Shown: positions 40,935 through 51,971 of the stretch, piece after piece
Numbering within the stretch: the first letter of the stretch is position 1
Layout: every line of letters starts with the position of its first letter
Origin: Molanna angustata
Taxonomy: Eukaryota > Arthropoda > Insecta > Trichoptera > Molannidae
Length of the DNA stretch: 64,000 nucleotides
Reading direction: 5' to 3'
Assembly: GCA_963576475.1 (NCBI GenBank)
Contig: OY754990.1
Location: 15,272,206-15,336,205 of the forward strand
Translations under genes and position numbers: made by a program
Notes under the pieces: model-generated
What the model was told of the DNA's origin: nothing
The model's input: only the letters and a program-made list of their open reading frames with translations
Databases searched by the model: none

Positions 40935-41520
40935 CACGTTTAAGTGAAACGTAGTATAGTGTAGGCAACAACGCTCATTTTTTGCAACGAATATTCTAGA
41001 GACACGGCTTGTTTGCCGTTGAAACATTGAGAAAAAACAACCAAGTCGTTTTGATAAAATATCCCTAATGAAATTTCAAAGTATAGTCCCGGCTCGAGTA
41101 TCCGGAGCGCAGGATGCGAAAGAGGTACGAAGAGCATTTAAACAATCTCATGGCTTTTCTTCCAGTCCCACTTCGTAAAGCCCGCAGAAAACTAATAAAC
41201 CATCTCCGCGGTAAAACTGTTTCGCGGTTTACAAATGTACACTTAAGGAGTATCGGGGGAGCGCAGAATGATAAAGGAGGCCTTCTCATTAAAGGCGGGG
41301 GGAGGGGGAGTGGGGTGGAGGAGGGAGAAAGCAAACGACAAAAGTTGAAATAAACACAATTTATGAACGACCGACGCTCGCGAAGCCTCCGTGCTATGTA
41401 CGTTTTTCCCTCCTGTTAAAACACAACTTGTTTCTAGACGCTTTTCATACTTTGCCGTAAATATATATTATTACACAGCAAAATATGTGGGTACAAATGT
41501 ACACGTACAAGAGGTCCTCG
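40935..41520. other. No gene seen; G-quadruplex motif at 41297-41325
   Basis: Four G-runs (GGGGGG, GGGGG, GGGG, GGG) with loops of 1, 3 and 7 nt fit a G4 consensus on the plus strand. Short ORFs on both strands here lack motifs. Confidence 0.5.
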
Positions 41521-42238
41521 ATTTCAGCACAATACGTTATTTTGCACTTTTTAAATAACGCTTGTGTAACAAAGTGTATGACATTTAGTCGATGTGAATA
41601 TCCTGGTTCTTCCTTGCAATTAATGGGCAAGGTGGATAAATTTAAGTACCTTGGCAGTATTCTTTCGGAGTCCCTTGACCCGGATATGGAGATCAAGTGC
41701 AGAATTGAGGTAGCAAGAGCAACCTTTAATAAATGAGATCTTTCTTCTGCAACAAAAAGCTAAATATGGACCTGAGACAGCGGATGATGAGATGTTATGT
41801 GTGGTCTGTGTTGCTATATGGCTGTGAGACTTGGACATTGAAGGTTAACACCATGAACAGGCTGGAAGCTTTTGAGATGTGGTTACATCGCAGAATGCTC
41901 AAAATCCCTTGGATAGATCTGGTTACGAACTCAGAAGTCTTAAGTCGAGCCAGAACAACCAGGAAACTCTTGTCCACAATAAAGGTCCGCAAGATCACAT
42001 ATCTGGGTCACATAATGAGGGGGGAGAAGTATCACTTGCTCCAACTAATACTGAAGGGCAAGATAGAAGGTCGCCGAGGGACTGGAAGGAGACAGAAGTC
42101 CTGGCTGCGCAACATTAGGGAATGGACCGGCTTGAGGACCGTGGAACATATATTCCGGGCAGCACAGGACAGAGAGGGATTTGCCAGAGTGATAGCCGAC
42201 GTCGGGGGTTCCTGACATGGCACCAGGAGAAGAAGAAA
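41521..42238 (+). pseudogene. RTE-type LINE ORF2, C-terminal third (family A)
   Basis: First frame: MTFSRCEYPGSSLQLMGKVD, KFKYLGSILSESLDPDMEIK, CRIEVARATFNK, then a frameshift at ~41735. Second frame: LRQRMMRCYVWSVLLYGCET, WTLKVNTMNRLEAFEMWLHR, RMLKIPWIDLVTNSEVLSRA, YLGHIMRGEKYHLLQLILKG, IEGRRGTGRRQKSWLRNIRE and DREGFARVIADVGGS, then a stop. This is the LLYGcEtWt...leafemwchRrmLkIpw hallmark of RTE-type ORF2 after the palm. The tail is (GAAGAA)n. The catalytic palm and endonuclease are lost. 2250-2465 is a shorter relative. Confidence 0.9.
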
Positions 42239-42399
42239 TAACGCTTATTTTACGAGTCCGGAAGCGTATTTACCTTTCCGTGTTATTTTTTTATATAGTT
42301 TTTTTTAATCTATTCCTGCTTGTATAATTCCTGCTTGTAAGTTCAATAAACCTATAAAATAATCTTTCGCTCTCTTCTCTGCCTTTGTTAAATAGCCTA

Positions 42400-42735
42400 T
42401 TGAATTTTTTTTTTGCTTTAGTTGATGAAAGTGTTGATATTTAGTCCGGATATTGCGTCGTCTAAACCACTTAGTATTTTCAAGAAAAAACTGAAGAAGG
42501 AATATATATCCTTGAACACCTGATCCCGATTTCCTCTCCTGTCCTGTCCTTTTTCTTGCTATGATTTTTTTTTTTTTTTTGTTTTAATATTATTTAAGTG
42601 TTATATGTATTTTCTTTGATTTCTTTTACTCGTATTTATTTGCTGTTTTACATACACAATGTTGTAATACTTTGTAATCTGGTTGGTTGGAAGAAATTGC
42701 CTAATGGCAATAAGCCCGCCAGTGTACAATTATAT
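42400..42735 (+). pseudogene. CR1-group LINE family 1, last codons and 3' UTR
   Basis: LSPDIASSKPLSIFKKKLKK, EYISLNT then a stop (compare SLSPDITSS at 20455). The UTR has a T-run (42566-42580) and the terminal hairpin ttgcctaatggcaa (42692-42705), taagcccgccagtgtaca. It abuts a family 2 3' UTR. Confidence 0.75.
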
Positions 42736-43035
42736 TTGTTTGAATATGTATTTTGAATATGTATTCTGATATGTTTTCTCATTTGTATATTCTTTTTAAA
42801 TGTTTATTTGATTTTTTTGTTCATGTATGATTTGATTTTAATTACTTTTATGTTGACTTTGCTTTGTATTGATATTTTTTTATTTTTTTAAGTGATTCCC
42901 TCATCAAGCACAAGATTGTAATCTTTTTGATGAGGTACTGCAAGGAAAAATATGTAAAAATGTTATTACTAGTAAATTTATATCTTGATTTGTATTATAA
43001 ACTTTTTATGTTAAATAAATAAATAAATAAAATTA
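42736..43035 (+). mobile_element. LINE family 2 3' UTR with two-tier hairpin
   Basis: T-rich UTR, then CCTCATCAA (42899-42907) pairing with TTGATGAGG (42927-42935). Inside, AAGATT (42912-42917) pairs with AATCTT (42920-42925). It ends in TTAAATAAATAAATAAATAA (43014-43033). Identical architecture to 45241-45445. Confidence 0.75.
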
Positions 43036-43049
43036 ATATTATGTAGATG

Positions 43050-43445
43050 TGTAGATGTTCGAAAGGAAAATACTTCGCAAAATATTTGGTCCTACCTGTG
43101 AAGGAGGATCTTGGAGGATCCGGTTTAACCACGAGCTAGAAATAATGTATGGTGAACCAAACGTTGTCCAATACATCAAAATACAACGTCTACGTTGCGT
43201 TGGCTCGGACACGTTTGTAGAATGGAGGATAACCGGGTCCCAAAGAAAGTATTGGACACCTGTCCTGAAGGAAGAAGAAGCAGAGGGAGACCTAGGATGA
43301 GATGGCTGGACGATATCGAGGGAGATATAAGAGCGATCGGACAGACAAATTGGAGGAGACTTGCTGTCGACAGGGCGGGATGGAGGCAGTTTCTTGAGGA
43401 GGCCAAGGCTCGCACCGGGCTGTAGCGCCATTGCTGATGATGAGA
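43050..43445 (+). pseudogene. RTE-type LINE, RT C-terminal tail (family F), frameshift
   Basis: [45 protein letters not shown], a 1-nt shift at ~43195, then [60 protein letters not shown] and [14 protein letters not shown], a stop, (GAT)n-type tail. Close to 29190-29545. Confidence 0.85.
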
Positions 43446-43449
43446 TGTA

Positions 43450-44530
43450 TAAATAAATAAATATTTCTGGTGGTACGTCTTGTTTTAACTTGTGTTATAA
43501 AGATTAGGTTCTAGGTATGCATAGTTTTTTTTGTCATTGTGTGGTTTTCTTTCTAGGTACTTCTGCAAGATATGGTACAGTTTGTCTAGTTTTATTTATA
43601 TGACTTTGGGGAATGTGACTGTTATTTTTTAAAAGAGTAAGGTAGTACTTTTTATGTAAACTTGTTAAATATCAAGAACCTCAAAATCTTTAAATTTTAA
43701 TTCTGATGGGTATAAATATGTTTTTTTGTTAATTGCAGTTACATAATATGTGCGAAATACTAAGGCCGCTTGTACATACATATGATATCCTAACATTACT
43801 GTATTATGCTTACATTAGTACCAGACATTATATGTATAGCCACCTTCTAATATGGCTTTGTAACTTTGAAAAGCTTTTGAGATGGAACAATTCGTGTGTG
43901 TCTCTGCAATATTTTAAACGCGTATTATTTTTTCTATCCACACATTACGTCTCATGTTCTCCTGATACTTTAAATCTTGTTTCTGAACTTTTCGGCGCAT
44001 TAAATGCGACTTTGTATGATATATTAAGAATGAGAAACGGAGATGTGTGTAATATCATAATGATTGACGAAATTTCAATCTTTGGCCTCATGGAAAAAAT
44101 TAATGCATGGAGAATGACTGACAAAGAAAAATTATAGTACTGAAAGAAAAGGAACGTAACCAGCAGTTCTACTCATGAAGTTGATCAACATAAGTCTTAG
44201 ATCAGTTTTAGATTTTAGAAATATTTGAGCTTCAAATTTATTAAATACTTACCTTTAGAAGTATCTCTTTATATTCGTATATTGAACACCTAAATATATG
44301 AATCAAAAATATCAATTCATTACCAAGTAAATGCATAGCGGCATGAACTTTTTAATTTTTGTAGCTACCTATTTGTTTTTTTTTTATATTTTTTTAATCT
44401 TATATCATAGTAGTACATTGAATCCTTCTCCCATCCTTTTTATTTTCCTCTTCCCTTCATTACCCGTCACCGGCAAACATGCAATATTTTGTTTTAATAA
44501 CATTTTAATTTATTCTAATAATATTTTTTA
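43450..44530. other. Unassigned; open frame 43748-44137 without known domain
   Basis: The frame from ATG 43748 (MCEILRPLVHTYDILTLLYY) runs ~130 codons with hydrophobic and Cys-containing text. Just upstream, tttttttgttaattgcag (43720-43738) has the form of a splice acceptor. With no family, partner exon or donor visible, I cannot call a gene. Confidence 0.2.
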
Positions 44531-44554
44531 ATTTATTTTGATTATATTCATTAT

Positions 44555-45445
44555 TTTGACTATCCATTCCTTGCTTATTTATGGAATCGTTGGTTGGGGA
44601 GGAGTATATGACAATATTTTAAACCAAGTTAGAGTTGTACAAAAATTAATCATAAAGGTTATACTTAAGAAAACACGCACTTTCCCCACTACAACACTAT
44701 TTGACATGTTCAAAGTACCCAAAGTAGATAATATTTATAAAAAAGTGTCTATTATGCAAATTTTCAAAGATAATGTTTTACAAAAAATTGAAAAAAATAA
44801 GTCTCTGCGATTCCAAAATGATTTTAAAATAACCAAATGTAATACGGGACAATTACAAAACAACTACATTTATTTGGGTATAAAATGTTTCAATTGCCTC
44901 CCTAATGAATTAAAACAGATAAAAGAATTTAAAAAATTTAAACAAAAATTAAAATTGCACATAACTCCTAACTTCTAAAATATAAGTTTTCGATGTTGTT
45001 TGTTTGATTTTTGTCAATTGCCAGTATTTTCTTTTTTATTCCTAAATATGTGTTTTGGTATGTTTAAATAGTCTATATTGCTCATTTTTCAATTTTATTT
45101 CATGTATTTCCTTTTGTTTTATTTGAATATGTATTTAGATATGTTTACTCATTTTTATATTTCTCATTTTCATATATTTTCAAACTTTTTTAATGTTTAT
45201 TTGATTTTTTATTCATGTTGATTTGATTTAAATACTCTTTTGTTCGACTTTGTTTAATTGCTTTGTTTTGATATTTTTTATTTTTTTTATAAGTGATTTC
45301 CCTCATCAAGCACAAGATTTGTTATCTTTTTGATGAGGCACTGCTAAGAAAAATTTGTAAAAATATTATTACCTGTGAATTATCTCTTGATTTGTTTTTT
45401 GTAAAATTATTATGTTAAATAAATAAATAAATAAATAAATATTCT
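44555..45445 (+). pseudogene. CR1-group LINE family 2, ORF2 C-terminus and 3' UTR
   Basis: Open frame to 44978: SLLIYGIVGWGGVYDNILNQ, VRVVQKLIIKVILKKTRTFP, TTTLFDMFKVPKVDNIYKKV, SIMQIFKDNVLQKIEKN, YIYLGIKCFNCLPNELKQIK and EFKKFKQKLKLHI, then a stop. The last part is the FN.LP.elk....FKk.lk ending. The 3' UTR contains the two-tier hairpin CCTCATCAA (45301-45309)/TTGATGAGG (45330-45338) and ends TTAAATAAATAAATAAATAA near 45440. Same family as 17816-18190(-) and 42736-43035. Confidence 0.85.
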
Positions 45446-45919
45446 AACTTATTTAACGTTGTAATGTGTGTGCTTGTATATTATGATTGTCATCTGTGGA
45501 CAAACGTAATTGGTCTGTTATTTATTTATTTTATATTGTATTCCTTTTGTATATTTAATAAGACTGTATTTGTCTCTAAAAATAAATAAATAAGTCTACG
45601 TTATCTCTGAAAATGTATAAGTGTATATAATAATTATAACAAGATTTTATAATATAAAACAGCGATACTTGTGATGTTTTTGTGAGTATAGTGTACGAGG
45701 TACAATTTTTTTCACTTCTAAAGCCCAAATAGTAAATACGACTTCATATATTACAAAAAATGCAACAACTATCTAACGGTGTGCAAAATATGTAGTTTTT
45801 TTATGAACGTTTGAAAAAATGTACATACACATCATGTTGCAATCAGAAATTGTCAACCTATCAAGAAAGAATATTTACAGTAACAACGTACTGGAATATT
45901 TAGCGTTGGTCACAAACCA
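45446..45919. other. No gene seen
   Basis: A second LINE-tail-like end (tctaaaaataaataaataa, 45575-45593). Otherwise AT-rich. Confidence 0.35.
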
Positions 45920-46435
45920 CTCGATACTCCTCACTACCCCAAGAGGATAAATTGGGTAGTTATAAAATCGTATTTTTTAAGATTATTTTTTTACTAGTAT
46001 TATGCTGAGATTGTATTCTGAAAATTTCATCACAATGTATCTGTGTGTGTGTGTGTGCTATGTGCTGCGTGTTTATTTTACTTTATCGAATATACTGGAG
46101 TACTCATTCGATTCTTATCAAATTTTGCAAATTTGTATATCTAATACTCACTTAGATGCCATAAGACTTTGAAGGATATCTGAATAGTGTTTTTCGATTT
46201 TTTTCAACTGTCAAATATTTCAAAGTGACCCCAAACTCGGGAAATTTATTAAATTGATATTTTTATTTTCAAATTGCTAAAAGGCACGCCACTTTCATAA
46301 AATGGCATTGAAGAATTATCAATTTTACATTATAAAATATTTAAACAAAAAATAATTCATGAAAATGCTGAAAAATTTCCACGAAAAATTGAATCATTTG
46401 TGGATTTACTTGGTAGTGAGGAGTACATAGTTAGC
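45920..46435 (+). repeat. ~440-bp dispersed repeat, copy 2, with inverted ends
   Basis: Colinear with 39793-40230. Here the ends are also inverted: tactcctcactacc (~45928-45941) and ggtagtgaggagta (~46411-46424), a 14-bp exact pair, pointing to a short-TIR non-autonomous element. Confidence 0.7.
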
Positions 46436-47357
46436 CAGAACCCACTTATTTTTTTATGAAATCTAGATATTTCAATGTTAAGAATTACAGTCGTAAAAAT
46501 AGTTTATATTGATTATATTAAAAAAAAAAAGTTTTCATAGTATTTTTACCATATATTTTGGTTATATGTATGTATATGTACACACTATGTATAGTATATA
46601 CATACACACATACATACAGTAAGACTGAAAATGTTTATTTTTGGGATTACGGCCAAGAAAAACACACTCTAGTAATTCATAAGAGAATTGTCGCGAAATT
46701 CACAAAATAACGCAAGCGTGAGCCGAATGATCACAAAGCCTCGTAAGTCAACAGAAATTATTAAATAAAAATTAAATAATCTTAAATAACAAATTAAACC
46801 AAATTATGATATTTTTACCAAGGCACTCTCTCTACTTCTACTCTCTAGGGTGAATTGCCAGTAAATTGTCATTAGAGGACCAATTAACAGAAATAATCAC
46901 TTATGTAAATTGTTATTGCAGATTTATAGGAAAAGGAATGGGAAGGATATTAGGAATTGGATGGAAGGAGAAAGAAGAGAGCTTGAGAAAACACTACTCA
47001 TCAGAAGCCACAGAGACATTCAGGGACTTTATTACTGGTGATTTACATTTAGTAATGAATAAATTAGACAGGTCTATATTCTTAAAGAACACATTGTAAT
47101 TATTGCAAGTTTTGCGAATAAATGCATTCTGTAAATGATTTATTTTACATATTATTGTTAATAAATGTGTATGTACTTAATATATTTAAAATACTATAAC
47201 TGGCAACATTAAAATTATCTCTGTATATTTGTATAAATCTTTATTGTATTGCTGTTATATTCTATGAAATAAAATAAAAATATTGGAAACTTAAAAGGTA
47301 GTTGATTTCTGGTGTAACGTGATGGGCAGTTAAATAGTATTAAATTAAGAAAGTCTG
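46436..47357. other. No gene seen
   Basis: Contains a (CATA)n/(TATG)n stretch at 46565-46620. The ORF at 46866 has no known motif. Confidence 0.4.
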
Positions 47358-47780
47358 TTCGGTTCGGTATTTACACTTTAGCGTGAATACGAATAACCTG
47401 TCTTTATTCTTTCCCCTCCCTTCCATGTAACTGCTCTGTTCCGTTCCTGCTATACACCAGCTAGTACTTGATCGCACACGACCTTGAGCGGTTGTCAATT
47501 TGGACTTCGTTGCCGCTGTCGCCGAAATAAGTGCCTGTTATAGGAAACATTCTGTGTCTCTGCATCGACTATGCATCTTTCATAGGACTGGATGAGCGAT
47601 CGAGATGAGGACTCCTTCTTTATTGGTAGGTGATTTCCTTACTCGATCCATTTCTTCATATCCTGCTATTTACCTCGTCGCCGTGAATAACGCGTCGTGA
47701 CAAGGTGCAATTATTTATTTTTAGTAAACAGTGCACTAATCTTTTAGCCCGAATTGCAATCGGCAATTTCGGCGCTAACA
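47358..47780 (-). repeat. Inverted copy of 40437-40880
   Basis: Shared blocks, inverted: tcttttagcccg, gcaattttcggcgc-like, cctcgtcgc.gtgaataacgc, taggtgatttcct, cttccatgtaa.tgct and actagtactt. The corresponding frame has stops and indels. Confidence 0.75.
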
Positions 47781-47879
47781 AAGTCGATGGAGTCTATTTT
47801 ACTATTTATCAATTTATGTAGGGACGACAAATCACCTAATGTCCTTTTGTTTGGTAACGAATGATTTTTTTTTTTTAAT

Positions 47880-48014
47880 AAAAAATGAATATGTCCTTGT
47901 TGACCAAGTACATATACATCTTCCTACGTTCCCTAAAATAAGCAAATAAATGCTTGTGCTATAGGTGAACCACTGGATTACTAGCCCAGCGCGCTAACCG
48001 CTCTGCCACCGACC
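47880..48014 (-). mobile_element. tRNA-derived SINE, family 2, internally deleted
   Basis: aatgaatatgtccttgttga, catcttcctacgttccctaa, atgcttgtgctataggtgaa, then directly ccactggattactagcccag, missing the ~25-bp B-box region present at 62590-62625. Confidence 0.75.
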
Positions 48015-48039
48015 CATCTAATGAATTGATTGAATAATA

Positions 48040-48090
48040 ATGAACAGTTCCTTGCGCAGGGTGCAAGGAAGTGTTCAATTATGGTTAAAT
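48040..48090 (+). mobile_element. SINE 3 extreme 3' fragment
   Basis: cttgcgcagggtgcaaggaa, gtgttcaatta matches 39347-39370. Confidence 0.55.
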
Positions 48091-48525
48091 AAAAATACAT
48101 ATAAATTCACAATCCATCCACAACTGCTTTATTCTCCTGGCGGTCAAAACCGTAACAGAAGACCCTCCAGAAACGTCGCACAAGAGATTAGATTCAATAG
48201 TCTCGTTTCTTCGATAAAAAATACTCATTTGCTTTATCATCATTGTGTTTCTTAAGAGTATAAAATTACTATGTATTTAATCCAAGGAAATATTAACTCT
48301 TTAAATAACATGCGAATTTTGTTATCTTCTGAAATTGGAATATTCGGTCCTTGCACCATGACTCCTCAAGTCCACATACATGCGTAATAAAAGTTTGTTT
48401 CCACGTTGGGCATATCTCCTCGTTCGTGTAATATTTCTTATGGGCAAATATTTCTCAGTTATCTCGATCCGAGCTGGTGGCGTGGCGATGTGACTACATT
48501 CCCTTAAATCGCCTTAAATAATATT
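48091..48525. other. No gene seen
   Basis: Nothing supportable. Confidence 0.35.
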
Positions 48526-49080
48526 ATATAAAAAAGGAGAAAGAGAGACCTCCTACTATTTTCTGATTTCCTGATACCACAGAGGGATAGATGGGGAAGA
48601 TTTTTTTCAAAACGTTCTCACGTTCTGGAAAATCCAGTTATATAATTTTTGTTTAAAACATTTGTAGGTACACAACAGAAATCTTCTCTTAAAAATGCAT
48701 ACAGGGATTGTCAACCTTTCGAGAAGGAAAAAGTATTGAAACAGAATTTAAGAAGTACATAAATAACTAGGCGCCAAGTATGTATATCTTATATAAAAAG
48801 GAGAGAAAGATCTCCAACTATTTTCTGATTTCCTGATACCACGGATAGATACATCGAGAAGATTTTTTCAAAAATGCTGTCACGTTCTGGAATTTTTTTT
48901 TAAATTTATTTAAAGCATGTTTTTACTACAGAAATCTCAAAAAAAAACATTCAGGGTTGTCAACCCTTCGAGTTAAAAAGTGAAGATGCAAAAATTATGC
49001 AGTGTTAATAAGGCGTAACTGTATGAAAAGGATAAAGAGAGATTTCCTACTTTTAGAAGATTTTTAAGGAAGATTGACAT
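48526..49080 (+). repeat. ~250-bp tandem repeat, 2.3 diverged units
   Basis: Units at ~48526, ~48785 and ~49022 (partial) share aaaaggagaaagaga-like, actattttctgatttcctga, taccac, gaagatttttt, cacgttctgga and the ttgtcaaccyttcga phrase. Non-coding. Confidence 0.7.
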
Positions 49081-49099
49081 TGAAAAAAACACAGATCAG

Positions 49100-49155
49100 A
49101 AAACACATTGAGAGACATATTCGTGGGAGTGACAAATGCAACTAAATAAGTACAG
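49100..49155 (+). repeat. Stray unit of the 52-bp minisatellite (left of RTE)
   Basis: ttgagagacatattcgtggg, agtgacaaatgcaac, aagtacag. The array continues at 50171 beyond the RTE insertion. Confidence 0.8.
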
Positions 49156-50169
49156 TTTGATTCAGTTGAAAAATGGACAATTATCGAGGCACTCCAAAAT
49201 TTAAGAATAGATTCCAGGTATATACAACAAATAAACTTTATATATGAAAATGCAACTATGACTGTTGTAATCGATGACGACACTTAAACTGAAAAAATAA
49301 AAATTCAAAAAGGTGTGCGACAAGGTGACACAATTTCGCCAAAGCTATTCACGCTATCCCTAGAAGATGTATTTAAAACCCTCGACTGGGATAACAAAGG
49401 GGTGAAGATAGATGACACATATTTGAGTCACCTAAGATTCGCTGATGATATAGTTGTTGTAGGTGAGAGCATTGATGAATTAAGTAAAATGATTAATGAA
49501 TTGCATGGTGAAAATTATAAGTCCAGAAAACAAAATCATCACTGTTAACAATAAGAATCTCGAAATAGTGGATGAATACATATATCTTGGACACAAGATA
49601 AAACTGGGCAAAGAAAACCAAACAGCGGAACTGCCAAGAAGAATAGGAATGAGTTGGGCAGCTTTTAACAAACTTAGACACATTCTAGAAGATAAAGAGA
49701 TTCCGATCTGTCTGAAAAGAAAAACATATGAATCATGTATACTGCCAGTGACTACATATGCATTGGAGACCATGGCCCTTACAAAAAGAAATGTAGAAAA
49801 ACTCAAATGCACACAGCGATCCATGGAAAGATCCATGCTTGGTATAAGCCTAAGAGACAGAATAAGAAATGAGGAAATTAGGAAAAGGACCAGAGTAGCG
49901 GACGTCATGGATCGCGTAGCTACATTGAAATAGCAATGGGCGGGACATATTGCTAGACAGGAACCCGCAAGATGGACCCCTAAAATATTGAGATGGAGAC
50001 CTTGGGAAAGTAAGAGAGGCGTCGGAAGACCTCAAAAAAGATGGTCTGACGACAAAGCCACTGTGGGGGGTAGAAATTGGCTGCAAGCAGCAACCGATAG
50101 AAGGAAGTGGAAGAATATGGAAGAGGCCTATATCCAGCAGTGGAGGACAGAGGGCTGAAGAAGAAGAAG
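49156..50169 (+). pseudogene. RTE-type LINE ORF2, RT palm to C-terminus
   Basis: FDSVEKWTIIEALQNLRIDS, RYIQQINFIYENATMTVV, a stop, KIQKGVRQGDTISPKLFTLS (motif B region), YLSHLRFADDIVVVGESIDE (motif C, both Asp kept), a frameshift at ~49515, NKNLEIVDEYIYLGHKIKLG, RRIGMSWAAFNKLRHILEDK, TTYALETMALTKRNVEKLK, RDRIRNEEIRKRTRVADVMD, a stop, QWAGHIARQEPARWTPKILR, GVGRPQKRWSDDKATVGGRN, WLQAATDRRKWKNMEEAYIQ, QWRTEG. (GAA)n tail. Flanked by AAGTACAG at 49148-49155 and 50170-50177. Endonuclease and motif A are missing at the 5' side. Confidence 0.9.
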
Positions 50170-50170
50170 A

Positions 50171-50290
50171 AGTACAGATCTATGAGAGACATGTTCGTGG
50201 GAGTGACAAATGAAGCTAAATTAGTGCAGAACTTTGAGAAGCATATTCGTGGGAGTGACAAATTTAACAAAATTGTTAATAATAATAAAC
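50171..50290 (+). repeat. 52-bp minisatellite units (right of RTE)
   Basis: Two units: gtacagatctatgagagaca, tgttcgtgggagtgacaaat, then gcagaactttgagaagcata, ttcgtgggagtgacaaattt. Continuation of 49100-49155. Confidence 0.8.
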
Positions 50291-50514
50291 ACTTCCTTGT
50301 ACAAAATGAAAAAAAATCAATTTAAAAAGACATATGCAAAAAATATTCATAGAAGCTAATGAAATGCAGAGGCTGTGCGAAGTTGAGGATATCACAAGAT
50401 GCAGTTGACAGAGATAAAGAACGACAAAAAGAAAACGACAGATTCTGTAACGAATAATTGTCAACAATGACATACTCAAAAACCGTTAAAGTAGCCAGGG
50501 ATAATGAACAGCAC

Positions 50515-50826
50515 AAATAAAAACTGCGCTTCCACTGGGAATCGAATCCAAGATCTTTAGCTCATGAGTTAAAAATCCAACTGAGCCACAAATAAAAACT
50601 GTGTCTTCACTGGGAATCGAATCCAAGATCTTTAGCTCATGAGTTAGATATCCAACTAATTGAACCACAAATAAAAACTGCGTCTCCACTGGGAATCGAA
50701 TCCAAGATCTATAGCTCATGAGTTAGATATCCAAATCCAACTAATTGAGATACAAATAAAAACTGTGTCTTCATGGAATCAAATCCAAGAGCTCATGAGT
50801 TAGATATCCAACTGATTGAGCCACAT
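50515..50826 (-). repeat. Tandem array of four tRNA-like SINE heads
   Basis: Four ~75-85-bp units. On the minus strand each reads ggctcaattggttggatatc, taactcatgagctaaagatc, ttggattcgattcccagtgg, agacacagtttttattt, with the B-box-like GATTCGATTCC in three. Unit 4 has a deletion through its B box. It corresponds to the head plus first body bases of SINE 1, repeated head-to-tail without the SINE body. Confidence 0.85.
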
Positions 50827-50829
50827 AAG

Positions 50830-51454
50830 TTCTATCTAAAGATAAAGAAGTAAAATAAATTAACGATATGATTTATTTTGTAAGCGAGTGTAATAAACTA
50901 CATTTTGTTTTTGGATACATACGGATATAAACGGAAAAGTGAAAAATGACCCAAAACTTTCAACACTGCATTTATTTTTCGGGGGAGTTTTGGGCACTAG
51001 AAACAAGATGGCCGAAATGCTGGGGTAGGGGTAGGATAATGCGCGAGGAACTACGGGAGGGGGGGGGCAGGATCTACCCGTAATTCATCATACTGTGATT
51101 TAAATTGCCCCTCTTTCCCTCGAGGATTGTAGGAATTGAGAGAGAAAAGAAAAAAAACATGTCCGACACACTTAAAGAAATATATTTTACCAGCCGAAAA
51201 ATATTCCAGAAAATGTGCGCGAAATGAAACAAGTGATAAATGCACTTTTTTGCGGAAAAAAGGGGAGTAATTTAGAACAATGTAAAAATGCGAAGTGCTT
51301 TTAAGTAAAGTTCATGTAAAATATGTAAACCGCTTTACCGGTGGTTACAACTAAATTAAAAATAAAAGAATGACTTGACTTAAAATAATGACAGGATATG
51401 AAATGCAGGAATATGATGAGAGTGTAGAGAGGAGAGAGGGCAACCTTTATTCAC
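50830..51454. other. No gene seen
   Basis: Contains a G-run (51058-51068). No supportable feature. Confidence 0.35.
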
Positions 51455-51690
51455 CAGCGAAATCAGGTCCAGAAGATTAGCTTTGATTGGACATGTTGTC
51501 AGATCAGGGGAAGAAAGTGCCACAAAACGTATCCTGCAAAATAACCCTGTGGGCAAGAGACCCCTGGGAAGACCAAGGCAGAGATTGATGGACAATGTTA
51601 CCCGAGATCTGAACGTGCTGAATGCTTGTGATGACTGGGAGTCCACTGCAGCTGAAAATTGCTTTTAAATCAAAGTATTAGCGGTGGATA
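51455..51690 (+). pseudogene. RTE-type LINE C-terminal tail (family H1) running into a satellite monomer
   Basis: LIGHVVRSGEESATKRILQN, NPVGKRPLGRPRQRLMDNVT, RDLNVLNACDDWESTAAENC: the l.GHv.R......kri......G.rp.GRPr.rw.dnv..Dl...... W..aA closing motif. The following DNA, gctgaaaattgcttttaaat, caaagtattagcggtgga (51651-51688), is a recognisable monomer of the 32-bp array at 52222-52650. Confidence 0.75.
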
Positions 51691-51784
51691 TTTCTTATGT
51701 TATTTTTATTTTGTTTATCTCTTTTTTTATTATTATTGTATATTTTAAATCATGCTGTGTAACCACTATATTTTACGAATATTT

Positions 51785-51960
51785 TTTAATTGCATATACG
51801 CATACAATGGATTTTTTTCCCTCTTGGAAGTCAAATGATATTTTTATGTCAAACTTTTTAACAGACAGGTCGTAAGCCTTGTAGGTGCCTTGTGTTCCTG
51901 GTTCTTCTGTAATATAACAACTTATTTTATACTTTTTTGAGATGTTAAAAAGTTTGTAAA
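51785..51960 (+). repeat. Repeat H, compact copy (left module, one minisatellite unit, right module)
   Basis: ttaattgcatatacgcatac, ccctcttggaagtcaaatga, then gacaggtcgtaagccttgta, ggtgccttgtgttcctggtt and ttgagatgttaaaaagtttg. It shows the three modules fused with most of the right module's 5' half deleted. Confidence 0.75.
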
Positions 51961-51971
51961 AAAATATAACT

